The position numbers and the translations under genes were made by a program. From assembly GCA_002900995.3 (NCBI GenBank), contig CM035307.1, positions 1,054,001-1,118,000 of the forward strand: a stretch of 64,000 nucleotides of DNA, written 5' to 3'. Under the pieces are notes generated by a model. The model did no database searches. It worked only from the letters and a program-made list of their open reading frames with translations, and was not told the origin of the DNA. How positions within the stretch are numbered: the stretch's first letter is position 1; every line of letters starts with the position of its first letter. Of the stretch, positions 63,347-64,000 are shown one piece after another. Origin of the DNA: Ganoderma boninense. Its lineage: Eukaryota; Basidiomycota; Agaricomycetes; Polyporales; Polyporaceae.

Positions 63347-64000
63347 TCATGCGCCCTCCTCTGCGGGGGCGTCAGCGGCATCATCCTTATCCGTGGGCTT
63401 GTCTATCAGGCGGCGCAGCAATCAGCATCACAGATACGCAGTCTAGATCGACACTATACTGACCAGACTCCTGCATGTCCGAGGTCCAGAGGGTAAGGTT
63501 GTCACGGAGCAACTGCATAATGAGAGTCGAGTCCTTGTAGCTCTCCTCCGAAAGGGTGTCGAGCTCAGCAATGGCATCGTCGAACGCCTGCTTCGCGAGA
63601 TGGCATGCGCGGTCGGGGCTGTTGAGAATCTCGTAGTAGAAAACGGAGAAGTTGAGGGCGAGGCCGAGACGGATGGGGTGGGTGGGGGGGAGCTCGGTGA
63701 CGGCGACGTCCGACGCAGCCTTGTAAGCCTCGAGCGACTTGTCGGCGCTCTCTTTCCGCTTGTCGCCGGTAGCGAACTCGGCGAGGTAACGGTGGTAGTC
63801 ACCCATCCTGGGGTCGAGCGGGGCCGATAAGCGACTGATGATCAGATGGCAAGGTAAATCATCACTTACATCTTGTGGTAGAAGACCTTAGACTCGCCAG
63901 AGGCGGCGGAGGGGATGAGGTGCTTGTCGAGAACGTCGAGGATGTCCTCGCAGATCTTGGCGAGCTCGCTCTCGATCTTCTCCCGGTAGCCCTTAATCAT
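63347..64000 (-). CDS. 14-3-3 protein, 3' part (runs off right edge)
   Basis: 14-3-3 dimers bind phospho-Ser/Thr motifs in many signalling proteins. The visible part begins inside the family with [20 protein letters not shown], then [11 protein letters not shown]. After an intron (about 63807-63870) come [79 protein letters not shown] and [18 protein letters not shown]. This includes the phosphopeptide-binding region and the two 14-3-3 signatures. A last intron (donor GTCAGT at about 63467, acceptor at about 63410) leads to the acidic variable tail [18 protein letters not shown] and the stop at 63347. The 5' exons, including the dimerisation helices, lie beyond the window. Confidence 0.95.

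Overview
This window is nuclear DNA from a filamentous basidiomycete, most likely an Agaricomycete (mushroom or wood-decay group). It is GC-rich and gene-dense. Most genes are cut by many short introns (mostly about 50-60 nt) with GTRNGT-type donors. The gene set is fungal: ERMES subunit MDM34, Orm-family sphingolipid regulator, Uds1-domain protein, NAD-dependent methylene-THF dehydrogenase, a YPL162C/STIMATE-type membrane protein, and large F-box families. There are no bacterial operons, CRISPR arrays or rRNA. I recognised no tRNA and no intact transposon by eye.

Layout. 0-2 kb (minus): 5' part of ORC4, cut by the left edge, with a long N-terminus carrying AT-hooks and three MluI cell-cycle boxes upstream. 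2-4.3 kb (minus): an unrecognised multi-exon coiled-coil gene. 4.8-6.2 kb (minus): a secreted/single-pass membrane protein. 6.2-7.4 kb: unresolved F-box-like remnants. 7.4-8.6 kb (minus): F-box gene A. 9.1-11.6 kb (plus): UPF0652/DUF2009 protein with a B-box-like finger. 11.8-13.5 kb (minus): eIF3m, divergent from MDM34 (plus, 14.0-16.3 kb). 16.8-20.8 kb (minus): a Virilizer-type protein, divergent from an Orm protein (21.2-22.2 kb, plus). 22.6-24.2 kb (minus): MTD1. 24.9-28.0 kb (minus): F-box genes B and C. 28.6-31.3 kb (plus): SEC18/NSF. 31.8-32.6 kb (plus): a decayed fourth member of the same F-box family. 33.3-34.8 kb (plus): STIMATE-like protein. 35.3-39.1 kb (plus): UBE2O-type E2. 39.9-41.3 kb (plus): phosphatase inhibitor 2. 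41.7-43.9 kb (plus): a different F-box/LRR gene. 45.1-48.1 kb (minus): Uds1-domain coiled-coil protein. 48.8-52.1 kb (minus): GPI inositol-deacylase BST1/PGAP1, divergent from a CorA/MNR2-type Mg2+ transporter (52.4-54.9 kb, plus). 55.4-61.9 kb (minus): KDM5/JARID1 histone demethylase. 63.3-64.0 kb (minus): 14-3-3, cut by the right edge.

Most genes are housekeeping and do not form one pathway. Two themes stand out. First, the three related F-box genes plus one pseudogene (shared motif DGGATGRS and a shared C-terminal block) within 25 kb look like local birth-and-death evolution. Second, at least eight places in otherwise conserved genes need a single-base shift to stay in frame (UPF0652, MDM34, an F-box gene, Uds1 twice, KDM5 three times). 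Several sit in short homopolymers, so draft-sequence indels are the simplest explanation, and automatic gene models here should be distrusted at those points. I did not find a clearly new biological system. The best leads are the Virilizer homologue, the AT-hook ORC4 with its MCB cluster, the F-box family and the unidentified coiled-coil gene.
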